A DNA stretch of 64,000 nucleotides from Lactarius indigo (GCA_025766275.1 JAFKAC010000027.1:248001-312000); one strand, 5' to 3'; counted from the stretch's first letter, positions 12,579 to 24,732 are shown. A program made the numbers and translations. The notes: generated by a model not told the origin, from the sequence alone.

Positions 12579-13517
12579 CTACGCAGAGCCGGAGTCGCTG
12601 CCTTCTGTACCGCTTTCAGTACTGCCGTCCGCACTATCATTCTTCTCTTCCTCCTCCTTTTTCTTTTCGGCATCGTCTTTCTTCTTCTTGCGGCAATCGC
12701 GCTGGTGATGCCCTTTCTTATTACAGTACTGGCATGTTATTTTGTCTTTATTTTTGCCAGTGCGCGCCGCGTTAAGAGAGGCCGAGGGACCCGACTTCCT
12801 GCCCTCTTCATTGAGGATGCGAGCAGTAATCTCGCTATATTTTAAGGAAGACGCGGATCCAGAAGCAAGGAGCGTGGACGCGACTACCTCGTAAGACTTG
12901 GGTAGCGCGTTAAGGAGGATAAGTGAGTATTGCATATCGGAAACGCCCATACCGGCGTTGGATAACTTGACACGAGTTTCGTTAAGTTTCGCCAATTGAG
13001 GGGCGAGTGGGGAAGTATCATCGAGACGCGCCTGCGTGAGCTCGATCCAGAGGTTGAAGAGGGCAGTGTAGCCGACACCGCCATAGGTTTCGCGAAGACG
13101 ATCGAACTTCTCCTTAAAGGAGGGCAAGTCGACGTCTGACTCCACGATTGAATAAACGTCCGGGGAACAGTATAACCGCAGAATGGCTAAGGTCTTCCTC
13201 TGAATGGAAGTCCAGTCATCTGTGTCGACTCCAGACGGAACTGTAGTGTGAGTGAGGATATCATCTACATCATTCAACTGCAGGAGTGCAGTGAGCACGC
13301 CCGACCACGTATTCCAGTTCTGACCAGACAGAACTTCGAGATGAGTGCCCCAAGGCATGGAAAAAGTATTGGTCGCTGCGGCCTTGATGCGTGCGGCAGG
13401 CACTTTGCTTGGTTTGGACGAGCTACCTCCTCCGGACGCACCGGAGCCAGAGCCACCGGAGCCAGAGGCAGGAGCGGGGGGTGCAGGACGCCTCCCAGAT
13501 GATGTGCCAGAAGACAT
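12579..13517 (-). CDS. Copia Gag polyprotein (intact, 312 aa)
   Basis: Single open frame on the minus strand. Order: Ser/Gly-rich N-terminus, UBN2/gag-type helical domain (about residues 45-225, with WNTWSGVL and ALFNLWIELTQARLDD), a CCHC zinc knuckle CQYCNKKGHHQRDC (about 262-275), and an acidic Lys/Glu/Ser tail. It ends in its own stop immediately before the deleted region, so only Gag can be made. The same fold and knuckle are present in the polyprotein at 59912-63991, but sequence identity is moderate, so they are different families. An intact Gag in an element lacking enzymes suggests it can still package its own RNA if enzymes come from a relative. Confidence 0.9.
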   Translation of the reverse strand: MSSGTSSGRRPAPPAPASGSGGSGSGASGGGSSSKPSKVPAARIKAAATNTFSMPWGTHLEVLSGQNWNTWSGVLTALLQLNDVDDILTHTTVPSGVDTDDWTSIQRKTLAILRLYCSPDVYSIVESDVDLPSFKEKFDRLRETYGGVGYTALFNLWIELTQARLDDTSPLAPQLAKLNETRVKLSNAGMGVSDMQYSLILLNALPKSYEVVASTLLASGSASSLKYSEITARILNEEGRKSGPSASLNAARTGKNKDKITCQYCNKKGHHQRDCRKKKKDDAEKKKEEEEKNDSADGSTESGTEGSDSGSA

Positions 13518-14420
13518 GGTTTATTCAAGGGATGGTTTCTGTCGCTGAGGAGCGATCAGCGACAGATCGTTGTCGAGCCAAGGTCACATGACCTCTCCAG
13601 CCCGTGTAACTGTAACGGCCAGAACGCTATCGCGTCCTGCCCCCATGTGTGCGACTTCTACCGATAATAGTTATACGACTACTACCCCTACTGGATGGCA
13701 TGAGCGCATGCCGAGCAACACCGTTCTACAACAAGACGTGCTCGGCTAGACAATGTACTCAGAGGCGTCCAGGGAGTTCCGTGCCAGAGAGGAGCCGCCC
13801 ACAGCAGATTCCACGGAGACACGGGTCTGAAAACCCGCCATCCGTGCTGTTTGGGGGAGTCCCTGGTTAACACATATGGTGCACGGAAAGGAACGCTATG
13901 GCTTAGCGTGCCTACAGGGAGTGACCCCGCTGGCAGAGGCCTCGCCTCCAGCTTCCTATGTAAGTACTACTAATGATATTCTAGCGCAGCGCAGTTGTAA
14001 CAGAGGCAAGTGCTTCGGTGGAATGACTACCGCCCGGCCTTGACACCCCAAAACCGCTCCCAACTTAATGGGCAGCAACGGCCAACCGTTCGACTGGGCC
14101 TATAGCCAGACCGGGCTCCCCCGGTCCCGCCTAAAAATCATGGCCTATAGGGCCGCATCGGGACGAAAACCCGGAAGGATAGAAGCAGATACTAATGCGC
14201 ACAGGGATGGGAGTTTCTCCCCACGCGTCTCCCCACGCCTGGGGTCCGTAACGCAGGTCGAGCAAGGCGTGTTAGGCCCCAGCACGGGCCTCGAGTGACT
14301 TGCGCCCCAATGCGCAGAGGTCGACCCGAGTCGGAGGCAATATAAGAGGGTAGACTCACAGTGTGAAGAACGGCGAGTTAGACTTGACTTCAGGCAACGA
14401 GGGGCTCAGGGCCCATAACC

Positions 14421-14753
14421 TGATAAAACGCAGCGGGCTGGCACCGTTGTCAGAAACGACTGTATTAGACAGGATAATAAAACTACTTGCCTGGCACCGT
14501 TGTCAGAAACGACTGAAGTACCAGGTGCGCGTAAGGCGACTTAAATACATCGTAAAGAACGTAACTACTACACGTGAAATCACCAGTACCGATGATATCT
14601 CAACTAAGTAGAGGCAAAGGATTGTCCCTGATCATACTCGTAAAGTAAAGTCCGAATCGTATCTAAGGATCGTGATGCGAGACTACACCTCGCGTTTCAC
14701 TCATGCCCGACGCCGAGGTAACTCGCGCGTGGACGCACTCTCTCATTTCAACA
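14421..14753 (-). repeat. 5' LTR of the copia element
   Basis: 333 bp copy, apparently identical to 10844-11176, followed by the CAATC target duplication and then exon 11 of copy B. About 900 bp of leader lie between it and gag. Confidence 0.93.
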
Positions 14754-16188
14754 CAATCGTCAAGCAGGCTGCCGATGTTGACAAATATTCCGTCCGTAAA
14801 GATTCCTTAGATGCTGCGTAGCGAAATTGATTGGTCTATAGAGTACGGCTGCGAGTCTTTATTCTCAATGGAAGAGCCTTGCACTAGGGGGTGATAAACG
14901 CCTCCTTGCAGCATACGGACAAATGGACTCGTGGACATTGGGTTATAATTTATTTGCCGATGTATGGCTAAACACCAGTGTCGTCGAATCATCCGTCAGC
15001 GTCTGCTCATTCTTGTTTTATATTGACAATCATCCAACTCCGTAGTTGGTTCCAGGTCTACGATGGCCAAAGCAGTTTCATCGACAACCTCATATTGACT
15101 TCGACTTCCTTTAGCAATTTTGGCGTGCCAGTCGATAACCTCGGTTCCGACACCGGCGCCGTTGTATCCAGTCAGTAAAGTTCTGCCTTTTCAGTCGCCT
15201 CAACTAATGTGAATCTAGGCTGGAACTTGTTCGTAGCTGCTATGACCCCAAATCAGGACCTACGCACGAATCTTATCTCGAGAGTTCACAATCGAGCGTC
15301 TTATAACATAAGCCCAGGCGTGTTCCCGATCGAGTATGATAGCACCATAGGAATAACTATCCTAGGAGGAGCCAGGTGAGCTCCTGGCGATTTGCATCCG
15401 TCGGGTTTTAATTCATATTTACCGCATCTCCCACTAGCCCCGCACAAGGCGCAGTGTATGCGCCATTAGCCCTCAAGTTCGTATAGCAGGTGCATTTTTT
15501 TTCGGAGCCGCGACTTACATGTTTCTCAGAGCTCCCGTTTTGCAAATAACAGCTAATCTTACTACGGCGACCGGGACATCGTCAAAATCACACTCTGGAG
15601 CAATTGCCGGTGGCACCATAGGTGGCCTTACAGTTATGCTCGCGATTGCCTTCGTAAAGTGGCGTCAATGGAAACAAAATCATAGAACGACATCAGTTGG
15701 GTCTTCACTCAGCTTCATATCCCCGAGATTTTACAGACGAGGGCACGTAGGTCACAGTGGTGTCGTACGCTGACAGCTCAACAGAGTCGGCACTTATCGC
15801 GGCGGTACCAGTGGATGTAGGGCCTCAGGCAGACTGGGAGCAACAGTTGGCCCACGGCCCATTTTTCTGGGAGTGCACACCACACCCGTTACCACCTGTA
15901 GTGTCTACCCCCATCGGTCTATCGGGTAAGGAGCTTGCGCAGCTCCGCTCAAACGGATTGCGTTCCCAACCCACGGACAGACAGCCACCCGACCTTTCTC
16001 TAGCCGCCACCACTGACGAGGGCGCGCCTGGGGGTCTAGCGGCTGAGGCCACGGGTTCATCGGAAGCTCGGAGACTTCGGTCAGAAGTCGAGATTTTGAG
16101 GCATGAGGTATTACAACTTCGTGTGGAGAGATCTGAAGTGCCGCCTACATATGCTAGTGGTGAGGCCGGCGAGGGCGGGGTTGTATAG

Positions 16189-17440
16189 TCTATTTCTTCT
16201 CACAAATATTCCAATTTTGTCGATCGGAGTTCATCGAGGTGGTACGGCTGGACAAATTGGCATATTGGTGGTTGGGACCTGTTATAAGCAACTAAAGCAA
16301 GTACAGTACACCCTATAGTTATATCGCATAAGCACTGATATCGATAGGCAATCAACGTATACTGTAGTAGAGAGCCATAGTGCAACAGTACTATAACTTC
16401 GGAGTGCGCGATACCTCCAAGGGAACAAGTGGACATTGCTGCGAATTTGCGTACCCTCCAAATAAGGGAAAAGAATTGAACTCGCGTCCTTGCTCGAGTC
16501 ATCTCTTGTTGAAATAGTCCTACCAAAAACCAGGACTAGGGAGGACTTACCCGGCCAGGAATGAGACGCCCCAGAGTACAAACATGGCGGAGAATATCGG
16601 AAATCCAAACCTGAATCAGAACGTTGATGAGACAACGACTAGAATGACTAATCAATTACAAGCTGGCGGGTCGTTTCATCCGGTGTTCGACTCGGACGGA
16701 GTCAGCATCCACCCTTTGTCGCCATCTCGCTCACCTCGCAGGTAGGACGCATGATGTGGTCCACAATCTCGACAGCTATGCGCGCAATCTTTGCGAGGAA
16801 GAGTGAATCCATATCGAGCGTAACCGGCGGGCGCGTCCTCACTGTGCCGTGTGGCCCGGTCGCGTCTGAGTCCTGCTGACTTGCGTATGGTGCCAGTGCA
16901 AGTTCGCTCCTTCTGTCTTTGTATTTTTCTATGTCGTCGAAGCAAAAGGACGTGCAGTGCTTATGTGGCCAACGTGAGCGGAAAGAAGTTGTCCGGGTCA
17001 CCCACGCGAATTTGGGCTCGTCTCGATGCCAACATCTCGCTTCAGATCCTTAGCCTGCTTTCTCAAATTCGTTTCCGTTCCAGCACCGTGACCGAGGAAA
17101 GTAATTGGGTGGTGAGAAGTTATTTTGTTGCGAGTATAGACACTTCCGACTCGGCGACTCTGATAGGTTTCACGTTACACCGCCGTCCGCCGGATCCTGT
17201 ATAGCGTTCTCGATGCGCAGTCAGTCAGGCACTGGCAGAAAAAACTCATCGGCGCATCGTAAGGACGGCCCGTGATCAATAACTTACACCCATACGAAAA
17301 TGAACATCTATGTTTTTACCTTTGCGTTACTATAACGACTTCCATCTGCGTCCACGTTTACGCCTCTATCTCCCCTGTGTTTCCCTGTTACCTATTCTCT
17401 TCTCTATCACCTCTATCGATGCTTCCCCTCGGACCGAAGT
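16189..17440. other. 3' flank of copy B and spacer
   Basis: Homologous to the 3' flanks of A, C and D. No intact gene is seen apart from the orphan first exon. Beyond about 16900 the sequence is shared with C (22985-23280) but not with D. An open frame from 16938 (MSSKQKD...) is short, ends in a stop and is not recognised. Confidence 0.45.
16751..16830 (+). pseudogene. Orphan first exon of RNF220-like gene, copy B
   Basis: Starts at an ATG aligned with 29034 and shares the TAMRAI block. The 5' splice site seen in A and D (AGGT) is lost here (CGGGCGCG). No downstream exons follow. Confidence 0.5.
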
Positions 17441-18590
17441 CTATCACTCGCTACAGCGCTCAACTGGGTAGCGCTCGCCACTTGCCCCTCCGGCATCCTA
17501 TTCACAGTGGTCACCGTGGCCAGGTCCTCCGCCGACTCTGGGATGACGCATTCGACCGTCACCGTAGTGAAGTATATCTTCTGCTATCTCACAGGTACGA
17601 GTGACCTGTGGCCCATATACGGTGAGACGTGCCATGTGCTAGTCAGGTACGTAGACGCCGGCGGTAGCACGACCGACGACCGCCGTGCGATCACCGGATA
17701 CACATTCCTCATCGACAGTGAGGCCGCGTCATGGTCTTCGAAAGAAGAAGCAGGAGATTGCCTCGCTCTCGACCACCGAAGCGATTACATCGCGGTGACA
17801 CGCGAAATGAAGGAAGCCCTGTGGCTCCGGAACCTGACTCGGCCTGTTGGCCGACTTCGAGCTCATAGCAGACATGACGACGTCGTTGTCAGACAACCAG
17901 TAGGCGATCGCGCTGACAAAAGACCACCACTTCCACCCGCACACCAAACACATCAACGCGCACTTGCACTTCATTCGTTGGGTGGTGGAGAATGGCGCAT
18001 TGCTCATCGTGTACTGCTGGCCGACTGCCGACATGGTCGTGGATGCACTGACCAAAGCACACCCCTCGCTGAAGGTCAAGCACTCAGCCGAATATCTCGG
18101 ACTTTGCGCGGTTTGAGGGGGGGTGTTGAAATATCGGCCATTGTGAACTTCGATTTCAAGTTCTTTTCATTCGTATCAGGTTATTCCGCGCGAGTGGTGA
18201 AAACCCGCGCGACATCCCTCGTAGTTTATCTGTATTCCTTATAGATTGATTACTTCCTCGGATCAGCTTCCCAGGTTCTCTCCCAGTGGTACCAGATGTC
18301 CACGGATTCGTTACATCGTCGCTCTGCAGATGCAGAATCGGAACATAAATTTAAAAGTTAATATGTGTACAGTTTCTAGTTTATAAGCTCTTCGCCTTCG
18401 TACAGTAGTACCTCGATTTCTGCCTTAGTGCGCCAGTGTACAGTAACTAAGGTGAGCATTTAGTATTCTACTTAGGTCTCCCTGTACTTATGGCTAAGTA
18501 GCGTCGTCTTTCGTGCAGACGCGGCCCCCCCACACACAAGTTTTTCGCAATCGTTTGCCCCATTTTCAACTGTCCATACCTCTAAGATAA
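17440..18590 (+). mobile_element. Copia 3' fragment: RNase H remnant plus LTR
   Basis: About 17440-18110 encodes a decayed copia RNase H region on the plus strand (VVKYIFCYLTGTSDLW, DDRRAITGYTFLID, SWSSK, REMKEALWLRNL) with frame breaks near 17745 and 17840 and an in-frame stop at about 17909. A G-run then precedes TGTTGAAATA at 18124, the start of the 3' LTR. The LTR's far end is not certain (somewhere in 18450-18590). The LTR is a different family from that of the element in copy B. The same fragment is present before unit D. Confidence 0.75.
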
Positions 18591-18671
18591 TCGTGACTAA
18601 CTTAACCCTGTGCTACTCTGTGGCGGGTGGTCACTGGCGACACCTCAGCGACGGCCCAACGATAGGCACAA

Positions 18672-21600
18672 ATGATCCACTTGTTAATTCGCTTGTTTCC
18701 CCTTTTTTATTACGGAAGGGCTCAGCAGACGCTTTATCCTGCGGCGATCCCTCTTGCAGTCCGCTCCCCATACCTCAGTTCTTGGATGTTCACTATCAAT
18801 GGCACAAATATCGGAGCACTATGGCCGACAACCTCTGCTCATCAACCTTCTGACCAGGATCCGAATTTGAACGTATGTCACCTCTCCGCTCAGCACAACA
18901 CCAAAATTGACTGCACTTTAGTCCCTTAACCTGCCCGTCCTCGTCCGTGTCGACAATATAACTTACTCATTACTGGGATATCCATATCCCATCAACGTAA
19001 CCTCAAACCTCACCAACACTCTAATCTCACCAACGAAGACAAAGCTCATCTCACAAGCTGGACCCATGCAATTTAACCTCACCTTTCTGAATCCGATCGA
19101 GGTCCGAACCAGAATTGGCTTTATGACCTTATACTCACAATTTCGTCATAGCCTGGAGATTGGGTCAAACAATCGATCCCATTCTCATATATGTCATTGA
19201 CTGCCAAATCACTGGATGGCGCAGCACATGCTGTGCAGGTGTATTCGGATATCAGTGGAGGTAGGCGATGCAATAATCGTTGTTCCGTGTCCATCGTGTC
19301 TCAAACTCGTCACAGAATGGATGTCAGCGGATCGAAGCCAGGTGATTGTATGGAGCACGACAACTAATAACGACGTCATCTACCATACGGTCAAACTTCA
19401 AAACCCAGCCGTGTTCAACGAAATCTCCACTCAAGCAGAATGGGGCACGTTGCACTATGCCATGAAGAGCGTGAGTGGCGGTGGTGTGGCACGGATTTTG
19501 CCACTCATGGTCGGTGATCTAGGGTGGCAACATCACATACAAGACAGCTCGGGATTTGGTTTCCCATGAATTATTCCAGCTTAATGGGGTGTTGGACAAC
19601 CAAACGGACACGAATTTTCGTCCCATCGCTCCCAACCACACAGTTTTTGCCATATCACGCAATCTCGGCACCATCCAAGCGACGCAGGATCCCGTCGTCT
19701 GGGCTGTCGGGTACATCGTAGACCCAGCCATCAATTACATAGACCCATATGGTGTCACCCACCAACGTAGCCTGTTCTACAAGACCCGATATCTTGATGA
19801 CACGTCCTTGGTCAGTATTCGCATTCTTCAATAGACAATGTCTCATATCATATATAAGATCGTTGACTTTCTCAACGATTTCGCCAATGCGTCTTCAAGA
19901 GCACAAGAACTAGATTCGAAGATACTCGAGGAGGCCGCGCCTATCTCTGGACTGCTCGGAGATTTGGTTTCTCTTGCGACGGCGCAAGTATATGGCAGCA
20001 CTCAACTGACGGTCGGGACTGACACAAGTGGTAATTTCAATATGTCGGATGTGATGGCGTTCATGAAGAATGTCGGTGGATTGAAAACAAAGTGAGTCGA
20101 CTTGGTGCGTCGAGTGGGAGGATCCTGACTCTGTCAAGCCGGGTTAATGCGGTCGAGACGCTGTACTCTGCATTCCCAGCGTTCATGTACATTGATTTTA
20201 AACTGGGTGGGCTCTTTCTAGAACCCCTGTTTCAGTTGCAAGCAGTCCCCATCTACACTAACATGTACGCCGCTCCTGATCTAGGTGGGTTCTAGAACGT
20301 GAGAGACTAAGTTTCGAGAGCTGATTGCCAAGAATGCAAAGGGACGAATTACCCTAACGTCACAATCTACAATTACCCTCATAGCCAAGGAGTAGAACGT
20401 TGGTACTATCGTTGTCGCTGGTCTTGCGCGCGATCACTGATCTAACTTATTCCTTACAAAGATTCCGGGAATATGTTGATCATGACTTATGCCCACGCTC
20501 GTGCCAGTGGAGATGGTATCTTTATCAGCAGATACGTACGTATCCGCTCCTCTCGGGTACATGTAAATGGCTAACAATACGGGACAGTATGATCTCCTGA
20601 CTTCCTGGGCTGAATACTTATGCAATTCGACACTGTTGATTCGCAATCAGTGCGTCGTCTCTGTCAACAGTTCTTATTGCTGATAACCTATTGACGATAA
20701 TCTATTGACAATATACACAGGTCCTCCGCGGATGGGCTGTCAACCAACAATCAAACCAACCTCGCAATCAAGGGTATCGTCGCTATCAGAGCGATGTCCG
20801 AAATGAGCTCAATTGTCAAGCACGCCGCCGATGCCGACAGGTATTCCGTCCGTGACTCCGAGAGGCTTTTTTACATGTTGCGTGGCTAAATTGACTGGTC
20901 TATAGGGTGCAGCCGCGAGTATCTATGCTCAATGGAAGAGCCTTGCACTAGGAAGTGATAACCGCCTCCTTGCAGTATACAGACTAACGAGTTCGTGGTC
21001 TTTGGGTTATAATATGTTTGCCGACGTATGGCTAAACACCAGCGTCGTCGAATCATCCGTCGGTGTCTACTCATTTCTGTTTTATATTGACAATCATCCG
21101 ACTCCGTAGTTGGTTTTCAGGTCCACGATGGTCAAGGCAGTTTTATCAACAACCTTACATTGACTTCGACCTTTAGCAATTTTGGCATGCCAGTCGATAA
21201 CCTCGGTTCCGACACCGGCACCGCTATGTCTAGTCAGTAGAGTTATGCTTTTTGGGTCGTCTCAGCTAATGTAGATCTAGGCTGGAATTTGTTCTTAGCT
21301 GCTATGACCTCAAATCAGGACCTACGCACGAATCTTATCTCGAGAGTTCACAATCGAGCATCTTATAACAAGAGCGCAGGCGTGTTCCCGATCGAGTATG
21401 ATAGCACCATAGGAATAACCATCCTGGGAGGAGCCAGGTGAGCTCCTGGCGATTTGCATCCGTCGGGTTTTAATTCATATTTACCGCATCTCCCACTAGC
21501 CCCGCACAAGGCGCAGTGTATGCGCCATTAGCCCTCAAGTTCGTATAGCAGGTGCCTTTTTTTCGGAGCCGCGACTTACATTTTTTTCTCAGAGCTCCCG

Positions 21601-22251
21601 TTGTACAAATAACAGCTAATCTTACTACGGCGACCGGGACATCGTCAAAATCACACTCTGGAGCAATTGCCGGTGGCACCATAGGTGGCCTTACAGTTAT
21701 GCTCGCGATTGCCTTCGTAAAGTGGCGTCAATGGAAACAAAATCATAGAACGACATCAGTTGGGTCTTCACTCAGCTTCATACCCCCGAGATTTTACAGA
21801 CGAGGGCACGCAGATCACAGTGATGTCATACGCTGACAGCTCAACAGAGTCGGCACTTATCGCGGCGGTACCAGTGGATGTAGGGCCTCAGGCAGACTGG
21901 GAGCAACAGTTGGCCCACGGCCCATTTTTCTGGGAGTGCACACCACACCCGTTACCACCTGTAGTGTCTACCCCCATCGGTCTATCGGGTAAGGAGCTTG
22001 CGCGGCTCCGCTCAAACGGATTGCGTTCCCAACCCACGGACAGACAGCCACCCGACCTCTCTTTAATCGCCACCACCGACGAGGGCGCGCCTGGGGGTCT
22101 ACCGGCTGAGGCCACGGGTTCATCGGAAGCTCGGAGACTTCGGTCAGAAGTCGAGATTTTGAGGCATGAGGTACTACAACTTCGTGCAGAGAGATCTGAA
22201 GCACCGCCTACATATGCTAGTGGTGAGGCCGGCGAGGGCGGGGTTGTATAG
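18672..22251 (+). CDS. Secreted membrane-anchored glutaminase (GtaA)-like protein, copy C (intact)
   Basis: Seventeen exons join without a stop into about 900 residues: 18672-18872, 18922-19101, 19152-19260, 19316-19470, 19523-19810, 19859-20091, 20139-20284, 20342-20398, 20462-20535, 20588-20649, 20721-20847, 20906-21058, 21121-21232, 21275-21437, 21500-21538, 21593-21758, 21814-22251. Features in order: signal peptide (1-17), AVRSPYLSSW, the DUF5127/DUF4965/DUF1793-type body (QAEWGTLHYAM, DPAINY, SLATAQVYGSTQLTVG, NAVETLYSAFPAFMY, GYNMFADVWLNTSVV), a Ser/Thr stalk, one membrane helix (about 722-745), a basic stop-transfer, then a 146-residue tail with a short coiled coil and PPTY near the end. 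The family includes Aspergillus GtaA glutaminase; here the enzyme is predicted to face outward. Exact substrate is not proven. The 3' site of exon 14 could also be 6 bp downstream. Confidence 0.85.
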
Positions 22252-22817
22252 TCTATTTCTTCTCACAAATATTCCAATTTTGTCGATCGGAGTTCATCGA
22301 GGTGGTACGGCTGGACAAATTGGCATATTGGTGGTTGGGACCTGTTATAAGCGAGTACAACACACCCTATAGTTATATTGCATAAGCGCTGATGTCGATA
22401 GGCAATCAACGTATACTGTAGTAGAGAGCCAGAGTGCAACAGGACTATAACTTCGGAGTGCGCGAAACCTCGAAGGGAACAAATAGACATTGTTGCGACT
22501 TTGCGTACCCTCCAAATAAGGGAAAAGAATTGAACTCGGGTCCTTGCTCGAGCCATCTCCTGTTGAAATAGTCCTACCAAAAACCATGACTAGGGAGGAC
22601 TTACCCGGCCAGGAATGAGACGCCCCAAAGTACAAGCATGGCGGAGAATATCGGAAATCCAAACCTGAATCAGAACGTTGATGAGATAACGACTAGAATG
22701 ACTAATCGATTATAAGCCGGCGGGTCGTTTCGTCCGGTGTTCGACTCGGACAGAGCCAGCATCCACAGACTTCATCCACCCTTGGTCGCCATCTCGTTCC
22801 CCTCGCAGGTAGGACGC

Positions 22818-22897
22818 ATGATGTGGTCCACAATCTCGACAGCTATGCACGCAATCTCCACGAGGAAGAGTGGACACATATCGAGCCTAACGGGCGG
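22818..22897 (+). pseudogene. Orphan first exon of RNF220-like gene, copy C
   Basis: An ATG aligned with 29034 is followed by the STAMHAIST block. The 5' splice site is lost as in B, and no downstream exons follow. It marks the right end of unit C. Confidence 0.5.
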
Positions 22898-23514
22898 GCG
22901 CGTCCTCACTGTGCCGTGTTGCCTGTGTCGCGTCTGAGTCCTGCTGACTTGCGTATGGTGCTAGTGCAAGTTCGCTCCTTCTGTCTTTGTGTTTTTCTAT
23001 GTCGTCGAAACAAAAGGACATGCAGTGCTTATGTGGCCAACGTGAGCGGAAAGAAGTTGTCCGGGTCACCCACTGCACGCGAATCTGGGCTCGTCTCGAT
23101 GCCAATATCTCGCTTCAGATCCTTGGTCTGCTTTCTCAAAATTGTTGCCGTCCCAGCACCGTGACTGAGGAAAGTAAACGGGTGGTGAGAAGTTATTTTG
23201 TTGCGAGTATAGACACTTCCGACTCGGCGACTCTGGTAGGTTTCACGTTACACCGCCGTCCGCCGGATCCTGTATAGCGTTTTCGATGCGCAGTCAGTCA
23301 GGCACTGGCAGAAAAAACTCATTCGGCGCATCGTAAGGACGGCCCGCGATCAATATCTTATGCCCATACGAAAATGAACATCTATATTTTTATCTTTGCG
23401 TTACTATAACGACTTCCATCTGCGTCCACATCCACGCCTCTGTCTCTCCTGTTTTTCCTTGTTACCTATTCTCTTCTCTATCACTTCTATCTACACTTCC
23501 CCTCGGTCCGAAGT

Positions 23515-24650
23515 CTATTACTCACTACAGCGCTCAACTGGGTAGCGCTCGCCACTTGCTCCTCCGGCAATCCCATTCGTAGTGGTCACTGTGGCCAGAT
23601 TCTCCGCCGACTCTGGGATGACGCATTCGACCGTCGCCGTAGTAAAGTACATCTTTCGCTATCTCACAGGTACGAGTGTCCTGTGGCCCACATACGGTGA
23701 GACGTGCCATGTGCTAGTCAGGTACGCAGACGCCGGCGGTAGCACGACCGACGACCGCCGTGCGATCACCGGATACACATTCCTCATCGACAGTGAGGCC
23801 ACGTCATGGTCTTCGAAAAAGCAGGAGATCGCCTCGCTCTCGATCACCGAAGCAATTACATCGCGGTGACACGCGAAATGAAGGAAGCCCTCTGGCTCCG
23901 GAATCTGTTGGCCGACTTCGAGCCCATAGCAGACATGACGACGTCGTTGTCAGACAACCAGTAGGCGATCGCGCCGACAAAAGACCACCACTTCCACCCG
24001 CGCACCGAGCACATCAACACGCACTTGCACTTCATTCGTTGGGTGGTGGAGAATGGCGCATTGCGCCTCGTGTACTGACCGACTGCCGACATAGTCGTGG
24101 ATGCGCTGACCAAAGCACACCCCTCGCTGAAGGTCAAGCACTCTTAGCTGAATATCTCGGACTTTGCGTGGTTTGAAGGGGGGTGTTGAAATACCGGCCA
24201 TTGTGAACTTCGATTTCAAGTTCAGTTCACTCGTATCAGTTTATTCCGCACGAGTGGTGAAAACCCGCGCGATATCCCTCATAATTTATCTTGATTCCTT
24301 ATAGATTGATTACTTCCTCGGATCAGATTTTTCGGGTTCTCTCCCGGTGGTACCAGATGTCCACGGATTCATTACATCGTCGGGCTGCGGACGCAGACTC
24401 GGAACATAAATTTAAGAATCAGTACGTGTACAGTTTCTAGTTTATAGGCCCTTCGCCTTCGTCCAGTAGTACTTCAATTTCTGCCTTAGTACGCCGGTGT
24501 ACAGTAACTGAGGTGAGCATTTATTATTCTACTTAGGTTCCCCTGTACTTATGGTTAAGTAGCGTCGTCTTTCGTGCAGACGCGGCCCGCACACGCACTA
24601 ATTTTTCCCAGTCGTTTGTCCCATTTCCGAGCGTCCATACCTCTAAGATA
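23515..24650 (+). mobile_element. Copia 3' fragment, second copy
   Basis: Duplicate of 17440-18590: an RNase H remnant (VVKYIFRYLTGTSVLW, DDRRAITGYTFLID, SWSSKKQEI-SLSIT) with internal stops, then TGTTGAAATA at 24184 starting the LTR. It is slightly better preserved than the first copy (SSKKQEI is still in frame). It was copied along with the spacer in the segmental duplication rather than inserted twice. Confidence 0.75.
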
Positions 24651-24732
24651 GTCGTGACTAACTTAACCCTGTGCTACTCTGTGGCGGGTGGTCACTGGCG
24701 ATACCTCGGCGACGGCCCAACGATAGGCACAA

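Larger units (their letters stand above)
10844..14753 (-). mobile_element. Ty1/copia-type LTR retrotransposon, internally deleted
   Basis: A 3,910 bp element on the minus strand, inserted in exon 11 of copy B. It has two 333 bp LTRs (TG...CA ends) and a 5 bp target duplication CAATC (10839-10843 and 14754-14758). Next to the 5' LTR (minus strand) lies GGTTATGGGCCC, complementary to the anticodon stem-loop of initiator tRNA-Met, the half-tRNA primer used by copia elements. A purine tract AGGGGGAGA abuts the 3' LTR. Inside, gag is open but protease, the integrase core and most of reverse transcriptase and RNase H are gone. It is therefore non-autonomous and was probably moved in trans. Confidence 0.92.
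8707..16188 (+). pseudogene. Glutaminase-like membrane gene, copy B, split by a copia element
   Basis: The 17-exon layout of copy C is recognisable. Exon 1 starts at 8707 with a signal peptide. In exon 2 an extra T near 9101 is followed by a one-base loss near 9124; the frame between them hits TAA at 9109-9111. Exons 3-10 read cleanly. Exon 11 is interrupted at codons for SSI-VKQ by an LTR retrotransposon (10844-14753) flanked by CAATC on both sides; without it the exon would rejoin. Exons 12-17 after the insertion (14760-16188) are open, including the membrane helix and the PPTY tail. The gene cannot make the full protein as it stands. Confidence 0.88.
22252..24732. other. Spacer between copies C and D
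   Basis: Holds the 3' flank of copy C, the orphan E3 first exon (22818-22897), a stretch shared with 16900-17204, and the second copy of the copia 3' fragment (23515-24650). No intact gene. Confidence 0.5.

Noticed and set aside
18672..22251. Calling copies C and D pseudogenes because every reading frame is short
   Set aside because: Each break coincides with a canonical intron of about 37-70 bp and all phases match; the joined frame has no stop.
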